Shown here piece by piece: positions 9,325 through 18,223 of a stretch of DNA of 64,000 nucleotides; the first letter of the stretch is position 1; each line of letters starts with the position of its first letter. The stretch is from positions 928,735 through 992,734 of the forward strand of contig NC_027863.1 of NCBI RefSeq assembly GCF_000187245.1, given 5' to 3'. This stretch comes from Ogataea parapolymorpha DL-1 (Eukaryota; Ascomycota; Pichiomycetes; Pichiales; Pichiaceae). The position numbers were made by a program, and so were the translations under genes. The notes under the pieces were generated by a model. The model did not search any database, was not told where the DNA came from, and saw only the letters and a program-made list of their open reading frames with translations.

Positions 9325-10149
9325 ATGAATTTGCGACAGGACCTCACTGGAGCGTGGGAGACGGCACAGACTTACCTAGCAAATGCCAGAGACTGGTTTA
9401 CGCAGCTTGTCTTGTGGAAGAAACTGCTCATTCTCGCCATTCCCGTCGCATACATTATTGTCCATATCTTGGCGTCCAGATACTATTCTGGCCTTGTGCA
9501 CAAGATGGTCGAGGTGGCAGACCGCTGGGCATCGTGGGGGCTCCACGGAAAGTTGCTGCTGTTCATGTTGGTCGTGACAGTCAGTTTCCCGCCCGTTATT
9601 GGCTATTCAGCGCTGTCCTTGCTGACAGGCATGGTCTATGGGTTTGCTGGCTGGCCGATCATTGCCTCTGCAACACTACTTGGCTCGACGCTGTCGTTTC
9701 TGCTCTGCCGTCGCTGGCTACAACCGTACGCCGTTTGGTGCATGCACCGAAACGTGAAGCTCAAGGTGTTCGTGTCTGCTCTCAACGACGAGAAGGCCCC
9801 GTATTGGCAGAACTTCGGCCTGATGTGTCTGGTCCGGCTGTGTCCACTTCCCTACTCGCTCTCGAACGGGGCTCTGGCGGCAATCCCGACCCTGGAACCC
9901 AGCATTTACGTGGGAGCCACGGCTGCAACCAGTCCGAAATTATTTGTTCCCATATTTAGCGGCTACCAACTACGAAAGATGATGCAAGACGGACGAAGCC
10001 CAGGAATGCAGACAGTGGATTTCCTCGGCATGGTGATCGCCCCATTATCGTTTGTGGCCGTGATTTACGTGATTTATAATCGTGTTTCACGAAAATTAGA
10101 GTCACATGAAATTGATGAACTTTCCAATCTGGGCTTGGAGGATGCTTAG
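9325..10149 (+). CDS. TVP38: TVP38-like Golgi membrane protein (VTT domain)
   Basis: 274 residues from the ATG at 9325. There are about five to six hydrophobic segments. The central part has the VTT/SNARE-associated signature: FPPVIGYSALSLLTGMVYGF, then GSTLSFLLCR and FGLMCLVRLCPLPYSLSNG. Yeast Tvp38 is an integral membrane protein of Tlg2-containing Golgi compartments; the VTT family includes TMEM41B/VMP1 scramblases, so lipid scrambling is possible but not shown here. The length is shorter than the 337-residue Saccharomyces protein, mostly at the termini. Confidence 0.88.
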   Translation: MNLRQDLTGAWETAQTYLANARDWFTQLVLWKKLLILAIPVAYIIVHILASRYYSGLVHKMVEVADRWASWGLHGKLLLFMLVVTVSFPPVIGYSALSLLTGMVYGFAGWPIIASATLLGSTLSFLLCRRWLQPYAVWCMHRNVKLKVFVSALNDEKAPYWQNFGLMCLVRLCPLPYSLSNGALAAIPTLEPSIYVGATAATSPKLFVPIFSGYQLRKMMQDGRSPGMQTVDFLGMVIAPLSFVAVIYVIYNRVSRKLESHEIDELSNLGLEDA

Positions 10150-10209
10150 TGTCGCGAACACGTTAATATGAAAGTGTTTTTTTTTTCTGAAAGGTAAATC
10201 TTTCATTTC

Positions 10210-11838
10210 ATGAGCTACAAAGATCTTCAACCGCCAGAACTGAAGACTCTGCCGGAGTTCATGAGGGCCCCAAGCCCCCAGATACGGTTCCACTCTCCGT
10301 TCCCGCCACTAACAACCACCAAGAGAGTGCGCTCGGTGATGGAGAGAGCGGGTTTTGAGGTGTATCGTCCAGACCGTCCCCGATCCTCAGGCAACCGCTC
10401 GACGCCCAATCTGAGCAGCCACAGAAACTTCACGGCGCCAGGAACGCTCGCTACACAGCGCCACCACGACTCTGATCCCCAGATCCAGCACAAAATGATG
10501 ACGAAGGACGGAGACAAGAGCACAACCTCGCTGCCTCTTGACGCCGGGCTCGACCAGATCAAACAGAGAACTGCCTCTGCCGGAGCGTCATTCCCAAACA
10601 CACGCAGAGACCCGCTGGCCAAATTCCAGCTGGGAGACGCATCTGTGGACACCAGCACAGGGTCATTGGGGCACGCATCCAAGCTGCCTTCTGCCGCAGA
10701 TCGTGCCAGTGCACACAGTGGCAGTCCCTCCAGACGCTCCAGAGGCCTATCGGGTATGTCTCAGGCGTCCGAGAAGTCTGGAAACTCTCTCAATTTCGGA
10801 CCAAAGCCCATGGTTCCTCAAATTATCACGTCCTCTGCAAGCTCGCCAATCCATAGCACGTCTCCGGCGCCTACATCCAATCCGCCACCTCAGCCGCCAC
10901 CAGACGTTTTGGCAACTCCTCCTCTGGGGCCCTCGACGTTGCAGCCTAACGATACACCTCTGTCGAAGTCCACGATGAACACGACGGAGGAGGAGTTCGA
11001 GGACGCCAATTCGTCGATCGACGCGTTCGACGCCAAGTTCGAGGCTGAGAATGACGACTCGGTGGAACAGCTGCTTTCGATGCGCAAGGAGCTGTCGCCA
11101 ACTCTAAAGGTCGATCTGCAGATCCCGCAGCTGAACCCAAGACCGACAGACAGCATGACATCGTCCATATACAATGCACAAGACATCCAGAGGCTGAATA
11201 ATATGCAGAGCCCGGAGTTTAAGATATACAACACACAGGAGGACGACCGCCAGAACGACATGTCGACGATCCAGGAGGACACAGAGTACGACGATAGCGT
11301 GGCACAGGTGACCAATAGAATGTCCAGGCTGGAGACCGGAAGCCAGAACTCGGTCAAGTCTCCGAAAAAAGCTCCTTCTGTCGTCAAATTTAACCCGGGA
11401 GAAGGACCGTGCAGGAAATGCGGGCTGCCAATTGCAACGGGCCAGAAGTCGATCTGGTCCAAGGACCAGCAGCTGTCTGGCCAGTGGCACAGAAAATGTT
11501 TTTCGTGCACCACGTGTTCGAAGCCGTTCTCGAAAGGCGAGTCCTGCTACGTGCACCAGGATTTCCCGTACTGCGAACTACACTTCCATGAGAAAAACGG
11601 CTCGCTGTGCACTTTCTGTGGACAGGGAATCGAAGGCGAGTGTCTGTCGAATGAACATGGCGAGTTGTTCCATGTACACTGTTTAAGCTGTTCCGAGTGT
11701 GGAGTGACAATCAGGACTGATTACTTTGTTTTCCAGGACAAGATCCTGTGCGAGAACGACGGAGCCAAATTATTAGGAGAGTCCGGCGGCTTGGACGAAC
11801 GCACAGCAAGAAGACACACCCGGTTGTTGTACTTATAA
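10210..11838 (+). CDS. PXL1: Paxillin-like LIM-domain protein (PXL1-like)
   Basis: 542 residues. The first about 390 are low-complexity, serine/proline-rich and probably disordered, with a basic N-terminal segment (RVRSVMERAGFEVYRPDR) and an acidic central part. The C terminus has two LIM zinc-binding domains: the first from CRKCGLP through WHRKCFSCTTC to YCELHFHE, the second from CTFCGQG through HVHCLSCSEC to CEND. Yeast Pxl1 has the same disordered N terminus plus C-terminal LIM pair and acts at polarised growth sites and the bud neck. LIM pairs also occur in Rho-GAPs, but no GAP domain is present. Confidence 0.68.
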   Translation: MSYKDLQPPELKTLPEFMRAPSPQIRFHSPFPPLTTTKRVRSVMERAGFEVYRPDRPRSSGNRSTPNLSSHRNFTAPGTLATQRHHDSDPQIQHKMMTKDGDKSTTSLPLDAGLDQIKQRTASAGASFPNTRRDPLAKFQLGDASVDTSTGSLGHASKLPSAADRASAHSGSPSRRSRGLSGMSQASEKSGNSLNFGPKPMVPQIITSSASSPIHSTSPAPTSNPPPQPPPDVLATPPLGPSTLQPNDTPLSKSTMNTTEEEFEDANSSIDAFDAKFEAENDDSVEQLLSMRKELSPTLKVDLQIPQLNPRPTDSMTSSIYNAQDIQRLNNMQSPEFKIYNTQEDDRQNDMSTIQEDTEYDDSVAQVTNRMSRLETGSQNSVKSPKKAPSVVKFNPGEGPCRKCGLPIATGQKSIWSKDQQLSGQWHRKCFSCTTCSKPFSKGESCYVHQDFPYCELHFHEKNGSLCTFCGQGIEGECLSNEHGELFHVHCLSCSECGVTIRTDYFVFQDKILCENDGAKLLGESGGLDERTARRHTRLLYL

Positions 11839-11871
11839 AATTGGTAACATGAATGCATTATAGAGCTGGTA

Positions 11872-12798
11872 TCATTTTGTAGGAAGTTTGAGCAACACAT
11901 CGATCCCTGTGCCGAGTCGATTTTCGATCTCTAGACTGCCATTGTTGAACTTCGTGAGCAGCGAGCACAGCGGGATGCCCATGCCGAACCCGTTCACCTC
12001 GTCTTTATTCTGTTCGGTGGCCGTGGTGAAATGGAACTGCCATATTTTGTGGGCGATATCGGGCGGCATGCCGCCGCCAGAGTCTGTGATCTTTATCGTG
12101 GTGGTCTCTGGATCGTTCAGGATGTTGAGTCTGATCGGAGTGTTTGTTCGGAGCGCGGGAATGGTGGAGTTTTTAAGCAGTTCGAAGAGCACGTGTTGGA
12201 TTTGCGGAGCAACACACCGGATCTTGGCGTCGTCGGAGCCAGACTCCAGCAGAATCTGCGGAACAGGGTAGTCATTTAGGAGTAGGACGTCCTGGGTGTA
12301 TTTGATAGCGTTTCTAACAATTTGGCGCGCACCGTATGTCTGCACCAGGGAGTCGTTATGCAGATAATTGCTAATCTCAAAGGTGGTTTGGATCCGGTCG
12401 GAGTGATATTTTTCCAAAAAAGAGTGCGTCTCCGGCGTATAGTGTGTTGCCAGCCACGCAAGGTCGGATTTAGTGGGCTTGGTTGCTATCTGGGCCAGCT
12501 CTTCCGAGCGCGCATAGAGCTCGTCCTTCAGATAGCTCACAAACCTGAACTCCACCATCTGGGACGCGCTCTCCAGCCGCTTGTGGCTCTCTTCATACTG
12601 CTTTCCGAGATCGTGATAGTATCCCTTGATGCTGTCTCTGGTGATTGGATTATGCAAACACAGCGACACAGCCTGGTTTTTGTAGAGCTGGAGCAGCTTG
12701 TTGACCAGAGTAGCCCTTCTCGACTGGCATTGTGCTGTAGTAGGGCCTACCCCCCACGTATTGAAGAACGCCGGCTTCAGACTCACAAGAAATGTCAT
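11872..12798 (-). CDS. Mitochondrial protein kinase of the PDH/BCKDH kinase family (PKP-like)
   Basis: 308 residues. The C-terminal GHKL ATPase shows the N box (FELLKN), G1 (DSGGGMP), G2 (GFGMGIPL) and a final GTG motif, in the order found in pyruvate dehydrogenase kinases. The helical N-terminal half fits the BCDHK adaptor domain. The first about 30 residues are basic/hydroxylated and could be a mitochondrial presequence. Yeast Pkp1 and Pkp2 phosphorylate the PDH E1-alpha subunit and switch the complex off. The protein is shorter than both (394 and 491 aa), and I cannot decide which it matches. Confidence 0.72.
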   Translation of the reverse strand: MTFLVSLKPAFFNTWGVGPTTAQCQSRRATLVNKLLQLYKNQAVSLCLHNPITRDSIKGYYHDLGKQYEESHKRLESASQMVEFRFVSYLKDELYARSEELAQIATKPTKSDLAWLATHYTPETHSFLEKYHSDRIQTTFEISNYLHNDSLVQTYGARQIVRNAIKYTQDVLLLNDYPVPQILLESGSDDAKIRCVAPQIQHVLFELLKNSTIPALRTNTPIRLNILNDPETTTIKITDSGGGMPPDIAHKIWQFHFTTATEQNKDEVNGFGMGIPLCSLLTKFNNGSLEIENRLGTGIDVLLKLPTK

Positions 12799-12893
12799 TC
12801 CGAGAAATTAAACCATCTTTTTGGTACTTATACTAAACCCTATCCTTTTGGCCGGGTTCCGGGACAGGGGAATTTTGGGCGAGCCCGAGAAGC

Positions 12894-12904
12894 GACGCGT
12901 CGAT
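12894..12904. promoter_or_regulatory. GACGCGTCGAT element upstream of the PKP-like gene
   Basis: Second copy of the 11-mer, about 100 bp upstream of the PKP-like start and just beyond the stop of the TGL gene. It includes an ACGCGT core and is followed by CGACGC. Confidence 0.4.
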
Positions 12905-12916
12905 CGACGCAAACAA

Positions 12917-15100
12917 CTAAACCGGGTAGTCGAGCGTGTTCTTGACGTCGTCCTGGCCGATCGAGCCGTCTGCCGAGCGCGAATCCATCACCGATTGCGT
13001 CGAGTTGGGCGGCGACGCGCTGGTGTCGTTGAAAATGCCTGTCTTGGGAGTCCCGCACGAGGACGTCGACAGCCAGCTGCTTGAGCGGTGGACGGCGGCA
13101 CCCTTGGATTTCACGGCATACGGCGATGTCGGCAGCGACCTTTGCGTTTCTGACGCGGTTTTAGGGATGTTCAGCAGCGGGATGCTTGGATGGCGGCGGA
13201 TTTGGCGTTTTAGCGGCGTAGACGTGGCAGTTGGTCTGCGCGACGGGAAGATCGTGTTGGAGCGCATTCTCTGTTCTCTGAGGCTGCCGACGGCCAAAGA
13301 CTCGGATCTGCGGCGCTGGTGGACACGACGTTTGCGCGGTTTGTTCTGTTCTGTGCCCTGGACAGGGTTTTCGAGGTTGTTGATGAGCGAGACGGGCAGG
13401 TACGTGAGCTGTCTGCTGGGCGTGGAAATAAGTTTGGAGCGCAGCTTGGAGATGGCCTTGTCGAGCGCAAACTCGAGCGAGCAATGGTTCTTGATGATGG
13501 AGATCTTGGGCCATGTGGCGCGGGCACCTCGCACGAGAGCGTCGAGCAAAAACTCCGGGGTCGGGTTGACCAGCAGCTTGTTCATCTCGTTGAAGCGGAT
13601 CTCGGGCAGGATGGTGATGTCACCCGAGTACGGCTGCGACAGGATCTGGCGCATTTTCGTGGAGAAATTGGTGGCAACGCCAAGCTCTGCCGCAAGCTCA
13701 AAGTAGTGAATGGCCTCTGCAGTGAGCAGCTCGCACGTGTTATTGAGGATCTGTTTCAATTTTGCACTGTACTCGTTTTCGATCTCGCCGCCAACACACT
13801 GCACAGACATCTTGAGGAACGGCACGACGTGCGGGTTGACCTGGCACGCGATCACGTGGTTGACGTTGAACATCTCGGACAGCCTTCTAATTGGCAGGTC
13901 TGAGTGGACCGAGCCGTCGAGAAATTTGACCATGGTATCTGACCATTCGTGGATTTCTCCAGTTTTCACGCTTTTCTCGTAGATGGCCGAAGACGGGAAG
14001 ATCCCGGGCAGCGAGCAGCTGGCACAGACAGCAGACCAGATAAGCACGTTGGGCGCGGTAAGATAGTTGAGCAGCGTGGGCTGTTCGTGCACGGACACGG
14101 GCGACACGGTGATGTTGAGAATGCGGCCTGTTCTGTTGTACGCTCCGCGGAAAGTGAGGTCGCCGAGGATCTCTCGCATGGTGGCGCGCAGATGCGAGTT
14201 GTCGAACCAGGTGCCGTACTTAAGCAGCCGGGCCAGACACGTGAGAAACGTTTCTGGGTTGTCGTCCTTGCCGAACACCTCGAACTTGCTGGACGTGATC
14301 GACTCCAGCAGGCTCAGGATCTCGGGCGTGGTCTTGGAGCAGATGATGGAGCTCAGAATCGAGCCTGAGCTCGAGCCCGACACAATCTTGGGCAGCAGGT
14401 CAAGCTCCAGCAGCGTTGAGAAAACACCCATGCCCAGCATCCCGAAACAGCTGCCGCCGCTCATCGTGATGGCCACGCGGCCGTAGTTCTTGCGCGTCTG
14501 CATCAGCATCGCCAGCACGTACGTGTCATCCAACGGACAGTCCTGCCGGGTAAGTGCCGCCAAACACTGCTGGCACTCCAAGATGTACTCCTCGATCAGC
14601 TTTTTGGTGCCCACAAACGAGTGGCGGTATAGATTGATGTTGTCCATGTTGGCCATGTTTCTGGTCCAAGTTGTGCGGATTAGGTAGAGCATTCTGGAGT
14701 AGTCGCCGTTGAGACGGGCGTCGCGCAGCTCTAGCAGCCGCATCTTGACCAGCTGCCAGTCGTACAGATCGCTCTCCTCTTGTTTTTTCCAGACGTCCTT
14801 TTCCATCAGCGCGTCGAGCTTGACGCTGGTCTCGTACCACTCTGCATAGCTTGTGGCGGCGCGCTGTTGTGCGGTCAGCCGGTTAATCTGCGCGGTGGCC
14901 TCATCGGGCGGGCCAATACAGTGTTTGATGAGGGGGACATCACGGAGGACCTTGGCAACTTTGTTCAGAACCAGCCCCCACAGCGACGCGGACGCCCTGT
15001 TCTGCTCCTCCAGGTCGGCGACGCGCTTCGTGATCAGCCGCTCCGTGATTCGCTCAAACGGGTTGGCTGTCTGGTCGAAGGCCATCTCCTTCACATCCAT
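12917..15100 (-). CDS. Patatin-like triacylglycerol lipase, TGL4/TGL5 family
   Basis: 727 residues. A helical N-terminal region with LYRHSFVGTKKLIEEY precedes the patatin fold: the glycine-rich oxyanion loop (SGGSCFGMLGMGV), the serine elbow GSSSG (about residues 238-242) and the catalytic Asp in DGSVHSDLP (about 395). The block LSEMFNVNHVIACQVNPHV resembles Tgl4/Tgl5 rather than Tgl3. These lipases act on lipid droplets and release fatty acids and sterol precursors; Tgl4 is also a phospholipase/acyltransferase. The C terminus is serine/arginine-rich and could be regulated by phosphorylation, as is Tgl4 by Cdc28. Confidence 0.78.
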   Translation of the reverse strand: MDVKEMAFDQTANPFERITERLITKRVADLEEQNRASASLWGLVLNKVAKVLRDVPLIKHCIGPPDEATAQINRLTAQQRAATSYAEWYETSVKLDALMEKDVWKKQEESDLYDWQLVKMRLLELRDARLNGDYSRMLYLIRTTWTRNMANMDNINLYRHSFVGTKKLIEEYILECQQCLAALTRQDCPLDDTYVLAMLMQTRKNYGRVAITMSGGSCFGMLGMGVFSTLLELDLLPKIVSGSSSGSILSSIICSKTTPEILSLLESITSSKFEVFGKDDNPETFLTCLARLLKYGTWFDNSHLRATMREILGDLTFRGAYNRTGRILNITVSPVSVHEQPTLLNYLTAPNVLIWSAVCASCSLPGIFPSSAIYEKSVKTGEIHEWSDTMVKFLDGSVHSDLPIRRLSEMFNVNHVIACQVNPHVVPFLKMSVQCVGGEIENEYSAKLKQILNNTCELLTAEAIHYFELAAELGVATNFSTKMRQILSQPYSGDITILPEIRFNEMNKLLVNPTPEFLLDALVRGARATWPKISIIKNHCSLEFALDKAISKLRSKLISTPSRQLTYLPVSLINNLENPVQGTEQNKPRKRRVHQRRRSESLAVGSLREQRMRSNTIFPSRRPTATSTPLKRQIRRHPSIPLLNIPKTASETQRSLPTSPYAVKSKGAAVHRSSSWLSTSSCGTPKTGIFNDTSASPPNSTQSVMDSRSADGSIGQDDVKNTLDYPV

Positions 15101-15170
15101 TGTCTAAAATTAATTTGAATTATTTTGGTAGCACCGCCAGCTATTTATTCTATAAAAGACCTGATATTAT

Positions 15171-16043
15171 TCATGGACAAGTAAATCCGCCATCGCACAC
15201 CATCGCAGAGCCGGTCGTGAAGCTGGACGCATCGGATGCCAGATAAAGGTATGCACCGGCCAGCTCCTTCGCAACACCCTGTCTGCCCATAGGACTCATC
15301 TGATACCACACGTTGAGAATCTTCTTGTCGAGGAAGTCGGACAGTCCGGTGTCCATGTAGCCTGGACACACGCAGTTGACTCTGGCGTTGAAGGCGGAAA
15401 ACTCGACACCGAGCGACTTGGCCATGTGGATACAGCCGGCCTTGGCAGCGTTGTATGGCATCTGGTAGTTAGGCACGTTGACGATCATGCCCGACATCGA
15501 GGCGGTGATGACGAGCGAGCCGGATCTCTGCTTCTTGAACACCTTGCCGACGTTCTTGGCGCAGTAGTACACTCCATTCAGATCGACGTCGACCACACGG
15601 TGCCAGCTCTTGTCGTCGTCGTTGATGTCCTCCAGGATCGAGCCGGTCTCCCAGACAACGCCGGCGTTGGCGACAAACACGTCGATTCTGCCGAACTCTT
15701 CCACCACGGCGTTGGTGGTCTCGGCAACGTTTTTCGATGACGCAACGTTCACTCTGTAGGCCTTTGTTTTGGTTCCGTACTTGAGCGCGAGCTTCTCGCA
15801 CGTCTCGGTGGCATCGGAGTAGTCCCAGATGCACAGAACCTCGCAGCCAGCCTCGCAGTACGCCTGGGCGGCCGCAAAGCCAATTCCGTTCTCTCTAGCA
15901 GCACCGGTCACCACACAGACCTTGCCCCTGAGCGAGAAAAGGTCCATGATGCTCCTTTCCATGATATGGGCTGGAGGCGGTTTAGGCAGCGGTGTAGGGT
16001 CGTTGGCGTGGATCAGAGAGGTGACGATCTCGTCTTGGGTCAT
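15171..16043 (-). CDS. Short-chain dehydrogenase/reductase, sorbose-reductase-like (SOU1 type)
   Basis: 290 residues from an ATG at 16041-16043; an in-frame TTG at 16112 would add 23 residues but is not a likely yeast start. Classical SDR signatures are present: cofactor loop TGAARENGIG, the NAG motif (VANAG), active-site Ser within ITASMSGM and YNAAK as the YxxxK pair. The preceding LFSLRGK is typical of fungal Sou1/L-xylulose-reductase-like enzymes, which reduce ketoses with NADPH. The exact substrate cannot be read. It is tandem with the TGL gene (70 bp). Confidence 0.8.
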   Translation of the reverse strand: MTQDEIVTSLIHANDPTPLPKPPPAHIMERSIMDLFSLRGKVCVVTGAARENGIGFAAAQAYCEAGCEVLCIWDYSDATETCEKLALKYGTKTKAYRVNVASSKNVAETTNAVVEEFGRIDVFVANAGVVWETGSILEDINDDDKSWHRVVDVDLNGVYYCAKNVGKVFKKQRSGSLVITASMSGMIVNVPNYQMPYNAAKAGCIHMAKSLGVEFSAFNARVNCVCPGYMDTGLSDFLDKKILNVWYQMSPMGRQGVAKELAGAYLYLASDASSFTTGSAMVCDGGFTCP

Positions 16044-16226
16044 GTTGCAAAGCGTGGGAGCATGCTGGACGGCGGATCGTGGGTATTTATACAAATCTGG
16101 GTATCCCCCCAAAGGAATTCCGAGTGCAAAAGCAATGTGAGCACTGCCAGGGGTTATCTACGTTTTTTTTTTATTTTGGTAACGGGCAGGAAAAGTACAA
16201 AATGGAATTCCGAACTAGTGTGTCTA

Positions 16227-18140
16227 TCAGTCCGTCTTTGCTAGTAATTGGTCGATCTTGGCCTCTAAGGCGGCCAGTCTCTCGTCCTTGGCTGTGTTGA
16301 CGGCCTGAAGCTGATCCACAGCAGACTCCAATTGAGTCACAAGAGCGTGTAGTTTATCCATGGAGGATTTGAGGCCTCCCGCAGCTCGAACGGTGGAGGA
16401 GGAAATCGAACTGGAGGAGGCGGTTTCAGGAACTGTCTTTGGAGCTGCGGTTTCCTTATCAGACACAACCTCACTGGAGATTTTCTTGACATCCTTAATT
16501 GCTTCCTCAACCGCTTGCTTAGGCTCCTCGACTGCTTCCTGAGTTTTTTCCTCAGGCTCCTTTGCCTCAACCTCCTCCTTCAGTGTTTTCTCCTCCTTCT
16601 CTTTCTCCTCCTTCTCTTTCACCTCCCTCTCCGTCACCTCCTGCCACTCCTCGTCGTCCGCGTCGACCTCCTGTGTGTCGTCGTCGGACATCTCGTTGAC
16701 CTTGTTGAGCAGCGTCGTCACCTCCTCCTTGTTCTTGAGGTCAGGCTCGGCAGCAGGCAATGGCCGCAGAGGCTCTGGTGTCTCCTTCTCCTTGTCCTGC
16801 TCCTTGTCCTGCTCCTGCTTTGGCTCCTCCACCTTCTGTGTCTCCCCCTTCTGTGTCTCCACCTTCTGCGTCTCCCCCACGCAGGTTGCAGGTTCCTCAG
16901 AGCCCTCGTACAGGTCCCTCATCGACACCAAAACCGGCCCGCTCGTCTTGCCCCCAAAGAACTCCTCCGCCGTCAGCGCAGGAACGCCCGCCGGCGCGTC
17001 TGGATAGATGTCGTCCTGGAACATCTCCGAGCGTCTTGGAACAATAAATGAGATCGGCTCGACAATGTTGTCGTTGTGCAGCTTGTACGCGCGCACAATT
17101 TCGTTCTCTCTCACATTGACAAACCGCTTAGGCCCAATGGCGTAGCCACGCTGCGGCGACGTGGATGGGAACTCCGAAATCAGATACAGCTCGTCCTTGT
17201 CGAACTCGTAGTATCTCACGTTGCCGTCTCCCTTGCCGGCTACAAACAAGATATTTGTGGAGTCGTCGAAAAACGGCATTAGCACGCCCGACGACGCGTC
17301 CACAGAGTAGAACCCGCCCACAGGCCCGTCCTCGACCTTATCGGCCTTCCAAACACCCAGCTGTCTCTCGGAGAACCTGTCGAAGCCGGTGGTGACAAAT
17401 CTGTCGTGCTTACCAAGCCAGCACACACGTGGCGCCTTGGCGCCCGTGTGGCCTGGGCCCTCCGACAGCACCTTGCCCGTGTGCACATCCCAGACGCGGA
17501 TCTTCTTGTCGCGAGACGCGGTGACAATCTTGGACCCGTCGTAGTTGAAACAGAAGCTGGTCACGAGGTCCTTGTGCTGCAACGTGCGCTCACACTGTTT
17601 GGTGTCCAAATTCCACAGCTTGACGCTGTAGTCGAAGGAGGACGACGCCAAAACGTTTTCGGCGACCGGATGGTAGACAACATGGCCGACTTTGCGCGAA
17701 TGGCCCGTCAAAGAAGCCACCGGCGCAACGTCCTGGATGTTGTCCGGGTCAACGTGGGTGAAGGTGTAGTCTGGCGGGATCTCCCACAGCAGGATCTTGC
17801 CGTCCTCGCCTGCAGAGGCCAGCCTGTTCTCGTGGAACGGGTCGAAGTCGGTGTCGAGCACGAGGCCGCCCGTGTGGCCGCGGAACATCGGCACCTTGTC
17901 GGGAGCTTTGCCGACCTCGTCGACGGGGATCACCAAAAACGCGCCGATGCCGTTGGCGTTGACACTCAGGTACCGGCCATTGCACTTGACAATGTTGCTG
18001 TCGAACGCGGAGATCGTGACCTTGAGGTTCTCATAGCACATCTCCTTCTTGAACGGCTGGCCGTACACGTGTCTGTACTTGGACGCTCTCACAAACCGGC
18101 CACTAAGGGTTAGCATTGGTAGCGTGACAACTCACCTCAT
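16227..18140 (-). CDS. CRN1: Coronin, with a 33-nt intron after codon 2
   Basis: Exon 1 is 18136-18140, exon 2 is 16227-18102. Splicing gives 626 residues starting MSGRFVRASKYRHVYG, nearly the Saccharomyces Crn1 start; the unspliced ATG at 18114 would give an atypical MLTLSGRF. Residues 1-400 form the WD40 propeller (VPMFRGHTGGLVLDTDFDPF, LTGHSRKVGHVVYHP), followed by an acidic, Lys/Glu/Gln-rich linker with short ETQKVE repeats and a C-terminal coiled coil (LHALVTQLESAVDQLQAV). Coronin binds F-actin and tunes Arp2/3 activity at cortical patches. It is divergent from SEN1, with 83 bp between the ATGs. Confidence 0.93.
18103..18135 (-). other. 33-nt intron in CRN1
   Basis: Donor GTGAGT, branch-like TGCTAAC with the branch A at nt 26, acceptor TAG. 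Retention gives an immediate in-frame TGA (ATG AGG TGA). Removal restores the conserved coronin N terminus. Confidence 0.85.
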
Positions 18141-18223
18141 AATGTATATTTTTGAAAATTACAGTATCGTCGCGTCGCAAGAAAAATAAATCAAATAAAA
18201 TCAAAAAAAAAAATCCTTTTTGC

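Noticed and set aside
18103..18116. Coronin start at the downstream ATG (MLTLSGRF)
   Set aside because: The first 12 nt after that ATG are the branch point and acceptor of a micro-intron; the spliced form gives the conserved MSGRFVRASK start.
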